Shown: piece by piece, positions 47,267 to 55,817 of the stretch
How the letters are laid out: every line of letters starts with the position of its first letter
How positions within the stretch are numbered: the stretch's first letter is position 1
Source of the DNA: Tepidisphaera sp.
GTDB taxonomy: Bacteria; Planctomycetota; Phycisphaerae; Phycisphaerales; UBA1924
NCBI GenBank assembly: GCA_016124375.1
Contig: WGNV01000001.1
Location: forward strand, 310,001-374,000
DNA length: 64,000 nt
Direction of reading: 5' to 3'
Notes under the pieces: model-generated
The model's database searches: none
The model's input: only the letters and a program-made list of their open reading frames with translations
What the model was told of the DNA's origin: nothing
Program-made: the position numbers and the translations under genes

Positions 47267-47336
47267 GATTCAATCTCCCGCCCCGACTCCGCGGCATGCA
47301 GAGCCGTGAGACACGAAAGGATAGCCCACCGAGCCC

Positions 47337-48467
47337 TCACGCGAGCTCGTTCACGATGCCGCGGATGCGCTCCCGCTCTGCCATGGACATCTGTCCCACA
47401 GCGCCCGCGGCACACAGCATCTCAATCAGCACCGCGCGGAGTTCCTTGAGGTGGAGCTGCTGCACGAGCGATAGTGCCGCCGTCCGTACCAACGCGGGGG
47501 AAAACGGATTTCCATAGCCATCCGTCACCTGCGCCGCTCGATGCCCGGAAAGCCACCCGGCTAATACGCTGCAGATCGCCGCGTGATCCGTCGTCGCGAG
47601 CGGCTGCAGCAACGTCACCAGCTCATGCTCGACATAGTGTTGACGCTCGCTGTTGCACAGCCGTCGCATCTCAATGATGAGCCGTGATTCGATTTCCTCG
47701 GCTCGCGAGCTCCATCGATCACTCCCCGGCCCCCACCTTGTCCACTCACCCAACGACGGCTCCGGCTCCGCGAGCAGCATGCCGTAGCGCTTTGCGATGG
47801 TGTAATAACGATCTTCCCAAGAGTCTTGCAGCGACTTCGGTGTGTGGAACGAGCCGCACTCGGCGCAAGTGATTTCCGACACTGGTTCCGCCGGCAACGG
47901 ATACGCGCACTGCGGGCAGACGCGATAGCCGCCATCCCGGAGCGCGGCGAGCGACCTGCGAAACGTCTCGCGAGCGCCGAAGATCGACTTCCGGAGCACG
48001 ACCCAGGGAACGATGGCCCCGATGCCGAGCACGATCACCGGCAAGACACTGCTCATGGCGGCCTCGAGCACGAACGCGAGCATCACCGCCGCGATCGACA
48101 ACCCCACACACCACAGCCCCGCTCGCGAGGAGGCCTGCTCCGCGGGTGTCGCGTACAGCGGCCACAACACGCGTTGCCACGCCGCGGCTTGCTTGGGTGC
48201 GTACACCGCGACGATGCTCGGCGACACCATCACCAACAAGCCAACCACGAGCATGACGCCTAAAAACACCGCACGCGCGACGGCCGGCACACCCTGCAAC
48301 GCGGGGAAGTGCCGCAGCACTACCGCGATGAGGTCATCGCCGCGCAGAAGCCAGAAGCACACGGCGCCGGCGAGGAACATGGTCAGTCGCTCGCGGACGA
48401 ACGTCTCGGGATATTGCCTTGGTTGCCTGAACATGGTGACTCGCGCACCCGCGCGGAACGTGATCAT
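47337..48467 (-). CDS. Membrane protein with internal zinc ribbon and helical C-terminal domain
   Basis: About 376 residues from the Met at 48467; a second Met at 48434 is equally possible, and neither has a clear ribosome site. Four hydrophobic segments (pairs near res 28-50/60-85 and 115-150), then CPQCAYPLPAEPVSEITCAECG with the LQDSWEDRYY helix. A ~150-residue cytoplasmic all-helical domain follows, resembling HEAT-like or simply coiled helices. Paralogue of the adjacent upstream gene in its membrane and ribbon part. Confidence 0.72.
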   Translation of the reverse strand: MITFRAGARVTMFRQPRQYPETFVRERLTMFLAGAVCFWLLRGDDLIAVVLRHFPALQGVPAVARAVFLGVMLVVGLLVMVSPSIVAVYAPKQAAAWQRVLWPLYATPAEQASSRAGLWCVGLSIAAVMLAFVLEAAMSSVLPVIVLGIGAIVPWVVLRKSIFGARETFRRSLAALRDGGYRVCPQCAYPLPAEPVSEITCAECGSFHTPKSLQDSWEDRYYTIAKRYGMLLAEPEPSLGEWTRWGPGSDRWSSRAEEIESRLIIEMRRLCNSERQHYVEHELVTLLQPLATTDHAAICSVLAGWLSGHRAAQVTDGYGNPFSPALVRTAALSLVQQLHLKELRAVLIEMLCAAGAVGQMSMAERERIRGIVNELA

Positions 48468-48542
48468 ATGTCTGCGCCACACGCCGCACAAGGATTGCAA
48501 GCCGGCGGCATTCGCCGAGAGTGCTTGCGAGTCCGCTCATGG

Positions 48543-49301
48543 TCACTTCTCGGCTCTTTGCTTTCGCCGTTTGGCTCGCAGGCGCCTCAGCTTCTTCGCG
48601 TGAATTTGCCGCCAGGTGCGATACGTGTCTCGCCAATAGTCGCGGATAGTCTCGATGTGGAAGGGGCGGCCGCACTCGGGGCACTTTCTCTGTTCCAGGC
48701 CAAGCAGGCTGTAGCGGCACTTGGGACACAGCGAATAGTGAGCCACACGCAGCGCCCGCAGCCCGGCACGTCGGGCATACGTAATACACCCAGTCAGCAC
48801 GTAGGGCATCAACACCAACCCGAGGTACGCAGCCGCCATCATAAAGACAGCGAACTCCTGGAGCCGCAGAAACGCTCCGGGCGCGCGAAGTCCGTTTGTA
48901 AGGTATGCCTCGAGAACGCCGAGTACGTACGTGTTCGTTGTGAACGCGAACACGAGTGGCACGAGCCACGCGTACACAAACAACAGGCCGAACGCGGCGA
49001 TGCACCATCGCTCGATGGGCAACACCGTCGCTCCCCACTGTAGCCGCCACCAAGGCGCTCTCCAGCGGCGACCGAGCGCTAGATCGGGCTTGTCCACCAT
49101 GATAAGGCGCGAGACCCAAGGCGCCATCAGAAACGTGAGCCACGCCTCGAGGTTGCCGAGTCGAGTCGGCGATAACAACACCAGCGGCACACACACGACC
49201 ACCTGGAACACATACGCCCAGAAGATCACGCCCGGCACGCACATGCGAATCCCGCGGCGGACTTCACGCCACAGCATGCTGGCTTCTTCTGACCACGTCA
49301 T
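48543..49301 (-). CDS. Membrane protein with C-terminal zinc ribbon, coupled to miaA
   Basis: 252 residues from the ATG at 49301, which overlaps the miaA stop as ATGA. Four or five hydrophobic segments are followed by CPKCRYSLLGLEQRKCPECGRPFHIETIRDYW and a very basic C-terminus (KKLRRLRAKRRKQRAEK). Same family layout as its downstream neighbour. The coupling fixes its expression to tRNA modification, though the functional link is unclear. Confidence 0.75.
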   Translation of the reverse strand: MTWSEEASMLWREVRRGIRMCVPGVIFWAYVFQVVVCVPLVLLSPTRLGNLEAWLTFLMAPWVSRLIMVDKPDLALGRRWRAPWWRLQWGATVLPIERWCIAAFGLLFVYAWLVPLVFAFTTNTYVLGVLEAYLTNGLRAPGAFLRLQEFAVFMMAAAYLGLVLMPYVLTGCITYARRAGLRALRVAHYSLCPKCRYSLLGLEQRKCPECGRPFHIETIRDYWRDTYRTWRQIHAKKLRRLRAKRRKQRAEK

Positions 49302-50266
49302 TGACCACCACTCGGGTGCAGCCGTTGCATGATCCGCGCCGCCCATTCGTCCGACGCTGCACCCTGCTCACACTCGACCTCGATGTTCAACATCCCCGGC
49401 ACGGCGCGCAGTCGCTTGAGCCATGTGCGTTGGTTCTTGGCGAATCGTCGCGTCTCGATCTTGATCTCTTCGACCGCGTCTTCGATTGTCGAGCCGCTTA
49501 CGAATGCGTGCAGCAGTTGCTTGTAACCCAGCGCCTCTCGCGCCTGCGGACCCAGGACGCCCGCCGCTTCCAAGCGGCGGGCTTCTTGTTCCAAGCCCTG
49601 CGCCATCATCTGCCTCACTCGCTCGTTGATGCGCCGATTGATCGCCTCCACCGGCCACTCGAGCGTCACCAGCAGATAAGGCGACGGCCCGCGCTCGTTG
49701 TCCCACTGCGTTTGCAGCTCGCTGATCGGTCTCCCCGTGAGCCGGAAGACCTCCAGCGCCCGCACGGAGCGGCGCAGATCGTTGGGATGCAGGCGAGCCG
49801 CGGCTTTGGGGTCCACGCGTTCGAGTTCCGCTCGCAACGCGGCGGGCGATAGCGCGTTCAACTCCGCCCGCAACTCGGGGCTCGCGCCCGGGCCCTCAAA
49901 CAATCCATCGAGCAGGGCCTTCACATACAAGTGCGTGCCGCCGACGACGATGGGCACGTGACCGCGACCGCGCACCGCCGCGATCGCCGCTTCCGCCGCC
50001 TGCAGCCACTGACTCACGCTGAACGACTCGGACGGTTCGACAACATCAATAAGGTGATGCACGACGCCGCGTCGTTCCGCGAGCGTGGGCTTGGCCGTGC
50101 CGATGTCGAGCCCGCGATAAATCTGAAACGCATCGGCGGTGATGATCTCGGCGTCGGTGACGTGTGGCGCAAGCGCGCCCGCACGCACGCGCAGCGCGAG
50201 CTCGACCGCGAGCGCGGACTTTCCACCCGCAGTAGGGCCGGCGATGATGGGTGTGAGCAGCGGCAC
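49298..50266 (-). CDS. miaA: tRNA dimethylallyltransferase
   Basis: 322 residues, GTG start. P-loop GPTAGGKS, then DAFQIYRGLDIGTAKPT (catalytic Asp region) and VVGGTHLYVKALLDGL, ending with the NQRTWLKRL motif. It transfers the dimethylallyl group to A37 of tRNAs reading UNN codons, the first step to ms2i6A. Length is normal. Confidence 0.97.
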   Translation of the reverse strand: MPLLTPIIAGPTAGGKSALAVELALRVRAGALAPHVTDAEIITADAFQIYRGLDIGTAKPTLAERRGVVHHLIDVVEPSESFSVSQWLQAAEAAIAAVRGRGHVPIVVGGTHLYVKALLDGLFEGPGASPELRAELNALSPAALRAELERVDPKAAARLHPNDLRRSVRALEVFRLTGRPISELQTQWDNERGPSPYLLVTLEWPVEAINRRINERVRQMMAQGLEQEARRLEAAGVLGPQAREALGYKQLLHAFVSGSTIEDAVEEIKIETRRFAKNQRTWLKRLRAVPGMLNIEVECEQGAASDEWAARIMQRLHPSGGQ

Positions 50267-50325
50267 GCGGGAGGGTAGTGCGGCTCACCTGCAGCGCCCG
50301 ATACGCGCCGAGCGCCGCACTCACG

Positions 50326-51123
50326 CTACTTCAGCAGCGATCGAACATGCTCCGCCGTGGGCTTGGAGATCAACGGATTGGCCATACCATCGGAGAGGCC
50401 GCACACCCACTGCGACGGCTCGTCGTTGTAATCGATCACGCCGTCGTCGTTGGTGTCGGCTCGCAGTTCGATCAGCAGTTGACCAGCCGCCGCCTGGTAT
50501 CGCACATTGGTGACAGCCATGCCGTCGGGCGTGATGGCGTGCGCGTTCTCGCCGTTGGGCCCGGTCATCATGAGCACCTGCGCGTCGCCGGCGTCGAGCG
50601 CGCCGTTGCGGTTGGTGTCGCGCGTGGTCACAAGAAACACCAACGCGCGTGCGCTGTCCATCCAGCGGCCGCCTTCAATGGGCACCGAGCTGGAGCACAT
50701 CGTGTACCCCGACACCACGCCGCGCTGATCAAGCAGCGTGCGTTCCTCGCCGCTCTGCAGGTTGCGAAAGATCACATTGTGCCAGCGGACGTTCATAAGC
50801 GATGGACGCAAGTCGCTCGACACCGAGACCAACGCGGCTCGCGTCGGGCCCGACACCGCCGGGCGCCGGAACTGATCGTTCGCCTCGAAGAACCCCCGCT
50901 CGCTGGTGATCGCGAAGGGCACCATCACGCTCGTCGTGTTGGGGATATCGATCGGGGGCTCGAAGGTCAGGCGACCCTCGACCGGGTCGCGCGTCGGCGT
51001 TGGTGAGATCGTTTGCGGATCCCGCCGTGGAGCCTGAGAGGCGCACGCGCCGAGACTGAAGCACGCCGCGGCCGCGACGCTGACAAGACACACTTCCCGT
51101 ATGATCATCATGGCGTGACGCAT
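50326..51123 (-). CDS. Lipoprotein with Ca-binding-like Asp loops
   Basis: 265 residues from the ATG with AAGGAG 7 nt upstream. Lipobox FSLGAC (Cys ~26) indicates lipidation. The body is beta-rich, and two Asp-rich loops (DTNRNGALDAGD, DTNDDGVIDYND) look like EF-hand/dockerin-type calcium sites. No family named. Possibly TolB-like surface beta-propeller fragments, low certainty. Divergent from glyS. Confidence 0.8.
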   Translation of the reverse strand: MRHAMMIIREVCLVSVAAAACFSLGACASQAPRRDPQTISPTPTRDPVEGRLTFEPPIDIPNTTSVMVPFAITSERGFFEANDQFRRPAVSGPTRAALVSVSSDLRPSLMNVRWHNVIFRNLQSGEERTLLDQRGVVSGYTMCSSSVPIEGGRWMDSARALVFLVTTRDTNRNGALDAGDAQVLMMTGPNGENAHAITPDGMAVTNVRYQAAAGQLLIELRADTNDDGVIDYNDEPSQWVCGLSDGMANPLISKPTAEHVRSLLK

Positions 51124-51292
51124 GCATCTGCTCCTTGTTAGTTCGGCGACACACTCACTCGCGACGACACTTGAGTATAACGCTCCATCATCATCTCCGG
51201 GCGTGGCCCTCCACCAGGCGTGCCGCGAGCCACGCAGGGCACTCCACACCCTGCCAACGCTGCCGCCCCGATGCGCTCTACCATCGCCTCCT

Positions 51293-53014
51293 ATGACCAC
51301 CGAACCCACCCCGACCCCCGCCCCCAAGTCGATGGACGCGATCATGGCGTTGTGCAAACGCCGCGGCTTCATCTTTCAGGCCAGCGACATCTACGGCGGC
51401 ATCAACGGCTTCTGGGATTACGGCCCGCTGGGCGCCCAGATGAAGAAAAACCTGCGTGAAGCGTGGTGGCAGGACATGATCCTGAACCCCGCGTGGGGAC
51501 AGAAGGGCCCCAACGGCGAACGCGTGAAGTGCGTGCCGGTGGAGACGCGGATCATCCAGCACCCCAAGGTGTGGGAGGCGAGCGGGCACGTGGGCGGGTT
51601 CAATGATCCGATGGTGGATGACAAGGAGACGAAGCAGCGGTTTCGGGCGGATCATTTGCGCGGTTTGTACACGACTTCAATCCCAAGCGAAGAAATGACG
51701 TCCGCCGTTTCCGCTGTGGTATCATCCACCGCAAACCCAAAGGTTAACATTGTGCCCCGCGCGACGGTGATCGCCTCAACTGAAGGCGAGGCAGTTGAAG
51801 CAATCAAGGATAAGAAGTTACAGAAGCTGTTGGGGATTCGATCCATTGATGAACCGTTCACACCATTTCCCGAAATGTCGTTTTGGCGCGGCAAGGTGAA
51901 CTTTGGTAAGGGTACTGAGTCCGTCACACTTGAAGTTGTGCCGATCGAGACTCTCAAGGCGCACGCTTCGACGGTTCCCTCGCCATTCACGGGAAAGCCC
52001 GGTCATCTCACCGAGCCACGCCAGTTCAACCTCATGTTCAGCACCTACATCGGCGCCACCGCGACCGAAGACGACAAGGCCTACCTCCGCCCCGAGACCG
52101 CCCAGGGCGTCTTCCTCCAGTTCAAAAACGTCGTCGACTCGACGCGTGTTCGCATCCCCTTCGGTATCGGCAACACGGGCACCAGTTTCCGCAACGAAGT
52201 AACCCCCCGCAACTTCACGTTCCGCAGCCGCGAGTTTGAGCAGGCGGAACTCGAGTTCTTCTGCCACCCGAGCGAATCAGTCGAGTGGTACAAGTTCTGG
52301 CGCGACTTCCGCATGAACTGGTGGAAGTCGATCGGGCTGGCCGGCGACAATCTCATCCTGCGCGAGCACGACAAGGACGAACTGTCGCACTACTCGCAGG
52401 GCACCAGCGACGTCGAGTACCGCTTCCCGTTCACGTCGCCCGGCTTTGGCGAACTCGAGGGCATCGCGCACCGCGGCGACTACGACCTCACGCAACATCA
52501 GAAACACAGCGGCACCAAGCTTGATTACTTCGACACCACCCGCGGCGAGAGGCTGCCGAACGGGTCCAAGAAGGGCGAGCGGTACATTCCGCACTGCATC
52601 GAGCCAGCCGCGGGGCTGGATCGAGGCGTGCTCGCGCTCCTCTGCGAGGCCTACACCGTTGACGCCAGCCGCCCGAGCCCGGAACTGCTCAAACTGCACC
52701 CGCGCATCGCGCCGATCAAGGCCGCGGTGTTCCCGCTCATGGACAAAGACGGCATGCCCGAGGTGGCGGAAAAACTCTACGACGAACTGTTCGCGAAGTT
52801 TGGGAAGACGGGCTTCATCGAGATGGATGCCAAGCAGAGCATCGGCAAGCGCTACGCCCGCATGGACGAAGCCGGGTGCCCGTTCTGCTTCACCATCGAC
52901 CAGGAAACGCTGACGGCGCAGACGGTGACGGTGCGCGATCGCGACACGGGCAAGCAGGAACGCATCGGGCTGGACAAGGTGGGCGCGTATTTGGGTGAGA
53001 AGCTTGGGGCATAG
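51293..53014 (+). CDS. glyS: Glycine-tRNA ligase (single-chain alpha2 type)
   Basis: 573 residues from the ATG giving MTTEPTPTPAPKSMDAIMALCKRRGFIFQASDIYGG. Class II signatures: motif 1 region FWDYGPLGAQMKKN, motif 2 FRNEVTPRNFTFRSREFEQAELEFF, motif 3 near EPAAGLDRGVLALL, then the anticodon-binding domain. It charges tRNA-Gly. The stretch 51650-52010 is AT-richer (28 of 60 G+C at 51781-51840 against 38 of 60 at 52081-52140) and uses different codons, as if an internal segment had been exchanged. Confidence 0.97.
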   Translation: MTTEPTPTPAPKSMDAIMALCKRRGFIFQASDIYGGINGFWDYGPLGAQMKKNLREAWWQDMILNPAWGQKGPNGERVKCVPVETRIIQHPKVWEASGHVGGFNDPMVDDKETKQRFRADHLRGLYTTSIPSEEMTSAVSAVVSSTANPKVNIVPRATVIASTEGEAVEAIKDKKLQKLLGIRSIDEPFTPFPEMSFWRGKVNFGKGTESVTLEVVPIETLKAHASTVPSPFTGKPGHLTEPRQFNLMFSTYIGATATEDDKAYLRPETAQGVFLQFKNVVDSTRVRIPFGIGNTGTSFRNEVTPRNFTFRSREFEQAELEFFCHPSESVEWYKFWRDFRMNWWKSIGLAGDNLILREHDKDELSHYSQGTSDVEYRFPFTSPGFGELEGIAHRGDYDLTQHQKHSGTKLDYFDTTRGERLPNGSKKGERYIPHCIEPAAGLDRGVLALLCEAYTVDASRPSPELLKLHPRIAPIKAAVFPLMDKDGMPEVAEKLYDELFAKFGKTGFIEMDAKQSIGKRYARMDEAGCPFCFTIDQETLTAQTVTVRDRDTGKQERIGLDKVGAYLGEKLGA

Positions 53015-53052
53015 AGCACCCGGTCCCATACAAATGGTATCTAAATAAACTA

Positions 53053-53700
53053 CTATTGCCGCGGCACCACGATCCATCCAAAGTTCACGCTGCCCCACGA
53101 GGCATTTGTCGAGCGTCGGCTTGCGTATGTCAAGATCGCTGATGCCTGCGAAGGCATGCACCACAGTGTGTTTATGGTCGTCGTCTGCTCTTTTTCGACA
53201 GTATGAAACAGTCCGAGCGATGAGGCGTTGCTTCCATCCCACTCACGGAACACGGCGCTCAGACCAACGTAGTTGCCGCCGCGGCCGGAACTTCGATCCT
53301 CAAGATAGTTACTGAATGTCGGGTCTTGTGCCGCGGCCGTCGTGGCCATTCGCTCGTCATCGTGGCGCTCGTGGAACGTCCAATGTGGATACGTCACATC
53401 GCCCAACCATCGCGGCGGGAGCAATGTGTAGCGCGTAAATAGCTCGCCCCGCTCATCGGCCTCGACGATTCGAAGGTCGCAGCGCACATAGCCAGTGGGC
53501 CGAAAGGCGTAGCCGAGTCCAAGCACCAGCAGCACCGCTGCGATGCGTCTCGGCCACTTCCACTTGCTGGGTGGCTTAGCGAGGTACGACTTGGGGTCCG
53601 AAGGGTCGAACTCGCGGCCGCATTCCGGGCAGCGGCCGGGAGCCGCGCCCGTGAGCGGGTAGTAGCACTTGCGGCAGCAGGCGGTGGGCGGGAGCGGCAT
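53053..53700 (-). CDS. Membrane protein with N-terminal zinc ribbon
   Basis: 215 residues from the Met giving MPLPPTACCRKCYYPLTG. The zinc ribbon (CCRKCYYPLTGAAPGRCPECGREF) comes first here, followed by one membrane helix (res ~57-75) and ~140 extracytoplasmic residues with no known fold. Function unknown. The reading frame upstream of this Met runs into repeat DNA. Confidence 0.72.
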   Translation of the reverse strand: MPLPPTACCRKCYYPLTGAAPGRCPECGREFDPSDPKSYLAKPPSKWKWPRRIAAVLLVLGLGYAFRPTGYVRCDLRIVEADERGELFTRYTLLPPRWLGDVTYPHWTFHERHDDERMATTAAAQDPTFSNYLEDRSSGRGGNYVGLSAVFREWDGSNASSLGLFHTVEKEQTTTINTLWCMPSQASAILTYASRRSTNASWGSVNFGWIVVPRQ

Positions 53701-53726
53701 GATGATAGTGTAACACGTATTGTGCT

Positions 53727-53828
53727 TACGAGCCCGACGCGCGAGCGAGGGTCTCAGTGGCAACCGAGAGGGGAGCATGTTGCGAGCTCGGGCGTCGTTG
53801 AGACCCTCGCTTGCGCTTCGGGCTCGTA
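53727..53828. mobile_element. MITE-like element with 30-bp inverted ends
   Basis: 53727-53756 (starting TACGAGCCCGACGCGCGAGC) and 53799-53828 are near-perfect inverted copies of each other around a 42-bp centre. Each arm belongs to the dispersed GAGCCCGAAGCG family also seen at 29356 and 57517. It carries no gene. Confidence 0.6.
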
Positions 53829-53844
53829 GATTGCGTTGGCGCGT

Positions 53845-54441
53845 CTATGCCGGGCCGATGAGCAGGCGCTCGATGAGTTCCTGCACGTGGTGGCCGTGTT
53901 TGTCTTCGCCCTGGCCTTCGACGCCCAGGGCGGCGAGCATGCCGTAGCCCAGGCCGATGTGGATGAGCGTCCACGCGATGAGTTCGGCGGAGAATCTGGA
54001 CAACACGCGGCGTTCGTCTTGGGCGCGCTTGAGTTCCTTCACGAGAAAGCCGTGCAGGTTGGTGAAGTGCGACGTTACCGCCTTGCGGATGTCCTTGTCG
54101 TCGACCTCGGTGATCGCCTGCATGAGCACGAGGTAGGGCTCGCGCGAGCCTTCGAGCACCATGGGGTTGTCGCCCAGCAGGCGGCGGAGGCGCTCGGTGG
54201 TGTCTTTGGCGTCGGCGAGGCGCTGGCGCCAGTGGTCGAGGGTGCGCTGGGCGGCTCGCTCGACGAGGGCGATGAAGAGGTCTTTTTTGCTGGCGAAATG
54301 GCGATAGATGATTGGTTCGGTGACGCCGGCGGCTTTGGCGAGTTGGGCGGTGGTGCTGCGGGCGTAGCCGCGGGTCGCGAAAATGACGGCGGCGGTGTCG
54401 AGGAGTTGTTCGCGGCGTTTGTCGGCTTTGAGGCGGGTCAT
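53845..54441 (-). CDS. TetR family transcriptional regulator
   Basis: 198 residues from the ATG giving MTRLKADKRREQLL. The N-terminal HTH (res ~10-56) is canonical: ILDTAAVIFATRGYARSTTAQLAKAAGVTEPIIYRHFASKKDLF-like. A helical ligand-binding domain with no family-specific motif follows. An operator-like palindrome sits 31 bp upstream, consistent with autoregulation. The ligand is unknown. Confidence 0.93.
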   Translation of the reverse strand: MTRLKADKRREQLLDTAAVIFATRGYARSTTAQLAKAAGVTEPIIYRHFASKKDLFIALVERAAQRTLDHWRQRLADAKDTTERLRRLLGDNPMVLEGSREPYLVLMQAITEVDDKDIRKAVTSHFTNLHGFLVKELKRAQDERRVLSRFSAELIAWTLIHIGLGYGMLAALGVEGQGEDKHGHHVQELIERLLIGPA

Positions 54442-54472
54442 GCCGCGCGTCTCCGAAGAAGGCGAGCAAAAT

Positions 54473-54488
54473 GTTAGCGGTCGCTCAC
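54473..54488. promoter_or_regulatory. TetR-like operator upstream of the TetR gene
   Basis: GTTAGCG-gt-CGCTCAC: 7-bp arms (one mismatch) with a 2-bp spacer, the same design as the site at 29475-29490. It overlaps the stop codon of yidD and lies just before the TetR gene. Confidence 0.6.
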
Positions 54489-54743
54489 GGACTTTTCCGA
54501 GGCGTGGATGCGCGGCGGCACGGGGTCGTAGCCGCCGGCGTGGAAGGGGTGGCAGCGGGCGAGGCGACGGAGCGTGAGCCAGGTTCCTTTGAGGGCGCCG
54601 AAGCGGCGGTAGGCTTCGAGGCCGTACCAGGAGCACGTGGGATGAAAGCGGCATTGGCGGCCGACGAGCGGTGAGAGCGTGAACTGATACACCTTGATCA
54701 GCGCGATGAAGGGCCAGGCGGTGATGGGTGCGCGGTCGGTCAT
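54474..54743 (-). CDS. yidD: Membrane protein insertion efficiency factor YidD
   Basis: 89 residues. Signature [58 protein letters not shown] contains the conserved Cys-rich CRFHPTCS and HPFHxGGxDPVP. It assists membrane protein insertion at the cytoplasmic face. It overlaps rnpA by 4 bp (ATGA), the usual arrangement. Confidence 0.95.
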   Translation of the reverse strand: MTDRAPITAWPFIALIKVYQFTLSPLVGRQCRFHPTCSWYGLEAYRRFGALKGTWLTLRRLARCHPFHAGGYDPVPPRIHASEKSVSDR

Positions 54744-55126
54744 GATTGGGTGTTGCGCGCGGCGCGGCGGTCCCATTCTTTGTGCAAGTCGGCGGCGAGG
54801 GCGAGGAGCAGAGATTGGTATTCGCTCAGCGGCATGGGGTTGTGGGCGCGGGGGGAGATGATGATGTCGTACGCGCCGTCGTCGCGGCGGGGCAGGTCGT
54901 TTTGCGAAAGCCGGAAGGCTTCGCGGATGAGGCGTTTGACGCGGGCGCGGCGGACGGCGTTGCCGACCGGGCGGCCGACGGCCAGGCCGAGGCGGTGTTT
55001 GGGCAGGGCGTTGGGCACGGCGAAGGCGGCGAGCGGGCCGCGGACCTTGCGGGATTTGGCGGCGTAGACGCGCTGGAACTCGAGCGCGTGTCGCAGGCGT
55101 TGATCGGGGCGGAAGAGGAGGGGCAC
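54740..55126 (-). CDS. rnpA: Ribonuclease P protein component
   Basis: 128 residues. RNR motif [22 protein letters not shown] and the [17 protein letters not shown] start identify the protein subunit that aids 5' maturation of tRNA. The usual upstream rpmH (L34) is not recognisable in the 690 bp before it. Confidence 0.94.
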   Translation of the reverse strand: MPLLFRPDQRLRHALEFQRVYAAKSRKVRGPLAAFAVPNALPKHRLGLAVGRPVGNAVRRARVKRLIREAFRLSQNDLPRRDDGAYDIIISPRAHNPMPLSEYQSLLLALAADLHKEWDRRAARNTQS

Positions 55127-55530
55127 GGGGGATGGTAGTGGCGGCGGCGCGTGCGATGTTCGCGGCCTGCGGCGAGGCGTTGGGGTTGGGAGGGGTTATG
55201 GTTCCGCTGGGGCGTGGCTGGTCTTCCCCGGTGAGCGTTTGTGAGGCGCTCGAGCGGGACCCGATAGGCACACGTTCCGGCGGCGATGGGTGGGCGGTCC
55301 TTGGGGCCGACGCCTTTGGGGACTTTGTGCGGCACTGTTGGTCGTGCCGGCTCACACACCGCTTCGGCGGCCGCGGTTGCGGGCAGGGCGCATCGCCGGG
55401 GAAGACCAGCCTGAGTTCGTTGCTCAGCCTGTTGGATGCCCGGCGAAGGTGCCCTGACGGAAACGCGGGACGCTTCTATATGGACGGGTCGCGACACTGT
55501 TTGCGCGCGCAAGTGAGGTAGATGCGCCGA

Positions 55531-55554
55531 GGCCCTCCCTTACGGTCGGGCTAC
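55531..55554. repeat. Dispersed repeat GGCCCTCCCT type, copy 1
   Basis: Matches 55689-55712 at all but one base; both are on the same strand. Confidence 0.65.
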
Positions 55555-55688
55555 TGATGGGGCTTGAAGTGGCGTTTTTGGGGTGGTTTTGAGGGTTTTG
55601 GGGAGTGGAAGATTTTTTGGGAGTTCGGGGTGGGGGTGGGTTTTGAGGACGGGTTTTGCGCGCGCATCTGACGTCGGTACGCGCCTCG

Positions 55689-55746
55689 GGCCCTCCCTCA
55701 CGGTCGGGCTACGGATGGGCGCGGACAGGCGGGACGCCTGTCCCAC
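55689..55746. repeat. Dispersed repeats: GGCCCTCCCT type copy 2 and GGACAGGC hairpin
   Basis: The second element (55723-55746) is a perfect 9-bp stem GGACAGGCG / CGCCTGTCC around GGA. Confidence 0.65.
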
Positions 55747-55770
55747 CGGCAGCCGTGGGAAGGAGAAGAC

Positions 55771-55800
55771 GCCCCTCTCGGAGAGAGGGGCCACCCAAGA
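55771..55800. repeat. Dispersed hairpin repeat, CCCCTCTC type
   Basis: CCCCTCTC-GGA-GAGAGGGG followed by CCACCCAAGA. Related units lie at 29305-29350. Confidence 0.65.
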
Positions 55801-55817
55801 GAGAAACGCTCGGTGGT

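Larger units (their letters stand above)
55127..55817. other. Repeat-rich intergenic region upstream of rnpA
   Basis: 691 bp with no credible gene. It holds several dispersed repeats: GGCCCTCCCTNACGGTCGGG followed by CTAC at 55531-55554 and 55689-55712, GGACAGGCGGGACGCCTGTC at 55723, and GCCCCTCTCGGAGAGAGGGG at 55771. The stretch 55127-55530 is G-rich and shows no rpmH reading frame on either strand. Confidence 0.6.

Noticed and set aside
53384-53392. TGTGGATAC, one base off a DnaA box, near the skew switch
   Set aside because: A single imperfect copy inside a coding gene, with no cluster or AT-rich unwinding region.
55127-55530. Possible rpmH (ribosomal protein L34) upstream of rnpA
   Set aside because: All frames were read; no MHYPRR-like start or basic L34 pattern is present.
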